DNA of 64,000 nt, taken from positions 33,850-97,849 of the forward strand of contig JAMXLM010000036.1 in assembly GCA_024280995.1 (NCBI GenBank), read 5' to 3'. The notes below the pieces were generated by a model. The model was given only the letters and a program-made list of their open reading frames with translations. It was not told where the DNA came from and made no database searches. The stretch is from Candidatus Dormiibacterota bacterium. GTDB taxonomy: Bacteria > Chloroflexota > Dormibacteria > Dormibacterales > Dormibacteraceae. The position numbers and the translations under genes are program-made. Shown here piece after piece: positions 62,686 through 64,000 of this stretch (positions are counted from its first letter, which is position 1; each line of letters starts with the position of its first letter).

Positions 62686-63516
62686 ATGTCGGAGGTCTTG
62701 AGTCCCTGGGGGAGGCGCCTGCTGAGCTCGTTCCGATCGGGGCGGGCGCTTCAAATCGCGATCGGGGCGCTGATCGCGCTGGTGATCCTGATCGTGATCG
62801 CGCTCCTGTACGGCGACCTGCCCGAGTTCCTGAACCCGCTGGGAAGGGAGCTGCGGCAGGTCGTGCGGCACCAGCAGTACCTGCCCGGATATGGCGCCCT
62901 TTACCTGGAGGAGAGCGGCGTGCCGCTGCCGGCGCCGGGCGACGTGTTCGTCATGTTCGTAGGCGCGCACGTGCCGCGTCACTGGGCGGCGTGGATCGGA
63001 GCGTGGCTGGGCCTGATCTTCGTGGTGGTCCTGGGCGCCACCAATCTCTTTTTCATCTCGCGGCGCTATGGCCGGCGGCTCGCGACGAGCTCGCTGGCCG
63101 AGTACATCCACCTCAACCACGAGCGCATGGAGCGCGCCGAGGTCTGGTTCAAGCGCTACGGGGTGCTGGCGATCATCTTCGGGCGCCACATCCCTGGGTT
63201 CCGGATCCCGATCACGGTGGCGTGCGGCGTATTCGAGATCCGGTACCGCGTCTTCGCGCCGAGCGTTGCCGTGTCGACGGCGGTGTGGGCGGGGGTGATG
63301 TTGTTCATCGGTGTGAGGTTCGGGCCCCGGCTGGGCCAGCTGCTGGAGGCGCACACGTTTGTCTACTTCGCCTGGGCGGCGATCGTCGTGGCCCTGTTTG
63401 GGAGCATCTTCGTCCGGCAGCAGCTGCGGGCGCGACGGGCGCGCCTGGCGGCGGCGATGGCGGCGCGGGCGAGGGCGGGGCCGCCGGTAGAATCACCGGG
63501 TCCGTCGGAGTCGTAG
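62686..63516 (+). CDS. DedA/SNARE-associated family membrane protein
   Basis: LEESGVPLPAPGDVFVMFVGAHV, YGVLAIIFGRHIPGFRIPITVACG. Confidence 0.9.
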   Translation: MSEVLSPWGRRLLSSFRSGRALQIAIGALIALVILIVIALLYGDLPEFLNPLGRELRQVVRHQQYLPGYGALYLEESGVPLPAPGDVFVMFVGAHVPRHWAAWIGAWLGLIFVVVLGATNLFFISRRYGRRLATSSLAEYIHLNHERMERAEVWFKRYGVLAIIFGRHIPGFRIPITVACGVFEIRYRVFAPSVAVSTAVWAGVMLFIGVRFGPRLGQLLEAHTFVYFAWAAIVVALFGSIFVRQQLRARRARLAAAMAARARAGPPVESPGPSES

Positions 63517-63985
63517 AGGCTCTTATTCCTACAGTCGGGGGCTGGCGCAGTTTGGCAGCGCGCACGGTTCGGGACCGTGAGGCCCCGGGTTCAAATCCCG
63601 GGCCCCCGACCAAACATCCCTTATTTGAACTTCCCCATAAGAAAAGGCCGTGGAACGGCCGCTTCAGCTCGACTCCTTCGAGCTGCCCGCCCTTGATCGT
63701 GATCCGCTCGATCAGGGTCCGGTTCCAGAGCCGCTTTACGTACGGGTCCGCTTGCGCGTAGCTGCGCTGGGCGTCTCGCATGTAGGTGAGAGACCTCTCC
63801 AGCATCTGGCGGTACGGGCTATCGGTCGTCTCGGCTTCGGCGATCTCTGCCTGTGCACTGTCGATTTCCTTGGCGATACGGGTCTGCTCACGCTTGAACA
63901 CTTCAAGGGGAAGCGCGTCTGCGAAATAGGCTTGAAGCAGCTTTTCCCTCTCGTGCTCCGCGTGGGCCAGTCCCCGCCGCGCCAT
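63305..63985 (-). CDS. C-terminal part of a large serine recombinase; frame reads through the tRNA-Pro antisense strand (partial at window edge)
   Basis: HEREKLLQAYFADALPLEVFKREQTRIAKEIDSAQAEIAEAE coiled-coil and LWNRTLIERITIKGGQLEGVELKRPF terminal domain; then GGPGFEPGASRSRTV, the antisense of tRNA-Pro. Confidence 0.75.
   Translation of the reverse strand: MARRGLAHAEHEREKLLQAYFADALPLEVFKREQTRIAKEIDSAQAEIAEAETTDSPYRQMLERSLTYMRDAQRSYAQADPYVKRLWNRTLIERITIKGGQLEGVELKRPFHGLFLWGSSNKGCLVGGPGFEPGASRSRTVRAAKLRQPPTVGIRASTTPTDPVILPAAPPSPAPPSPPPGAPVAPAAAAGRRCSQTGPRRSPPRRSRQTCAPPAAGPAGARTSHR
63536..63612 (+). tRNA. tRNA-Pro(CGG) with encoded CCA
   Basis: CGGGGGC/GCCCCCG acceptor, GCGC/GCGC D-stem, CACGG-TTCGGGA-CCGTG anticodon arm (CGG), CCGGG-TTCAAAT-CCCGG T-arm, A-CCA. 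Confidence 0.95.
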
Positions 63986-64000
63986 TGCGACTTTCTCGGC

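Noticed and set aside
63305-63530. C-terminal tail of the recombinase ORF downstream of the tRNA as a genuine domain
   Set aside because: It is Pro/Ala/Arg-rich antisense of the DedA gene end and the tRNA, so probably read-through sequence rather than an evolved domain.

Overview
High-GC bacterial chromosomal window, densely coded, most likely from an uncultured Chloroflexota/Dormibacterota/Actinomycetota-like lineage (inference from gene content only). I identified about 65 genes by reading the translations. Main blocks: a propionyl/methylmalonyl-CoA module (C-terminus of a mutase, acyl-CoA carboxylase beta, sucCD, and further on MeaB plus split methylmalonyl-CoA mutase); several acyl-CoA dehydrogenases; a cytochrome c maturation (Ccm) cluster; a MntR/ZIP metal module; a reductase-HAD fusion next to dehydrogenase, LarA-like and PlsC genes; an FrdABCD-type complex; an acyl-CoA dehydrogenase/APH-kinase/phosphatase operon; and a tRNA-Pro abutting the C-terminal end of a large serine recombinase. 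No CRISPR array, rRNA, transposase or obvious defence island was seen. The most unusual signals are: (1) a dispersed palindromic element, about 195 bp, in three copies (17837, 23612 inverted, 40688 shortened), with paired arms that differ between copies but stay complementary; (2) a Ccm system with a CPSRF (CxxxF) CcmE, no CcmH gene visible and a 29-aa membrane ORF between ccmF and ccmA; (3) apparently leaderless genes with TAGACT/TANNNT -10-like boxes 6-11 nt before the start codon, sometimes built on the previous stop codon; (4) several conserved genes with no ATG/GTG/TTG start where homology requires one. All family calls come from reading the sequence; no database search was run.
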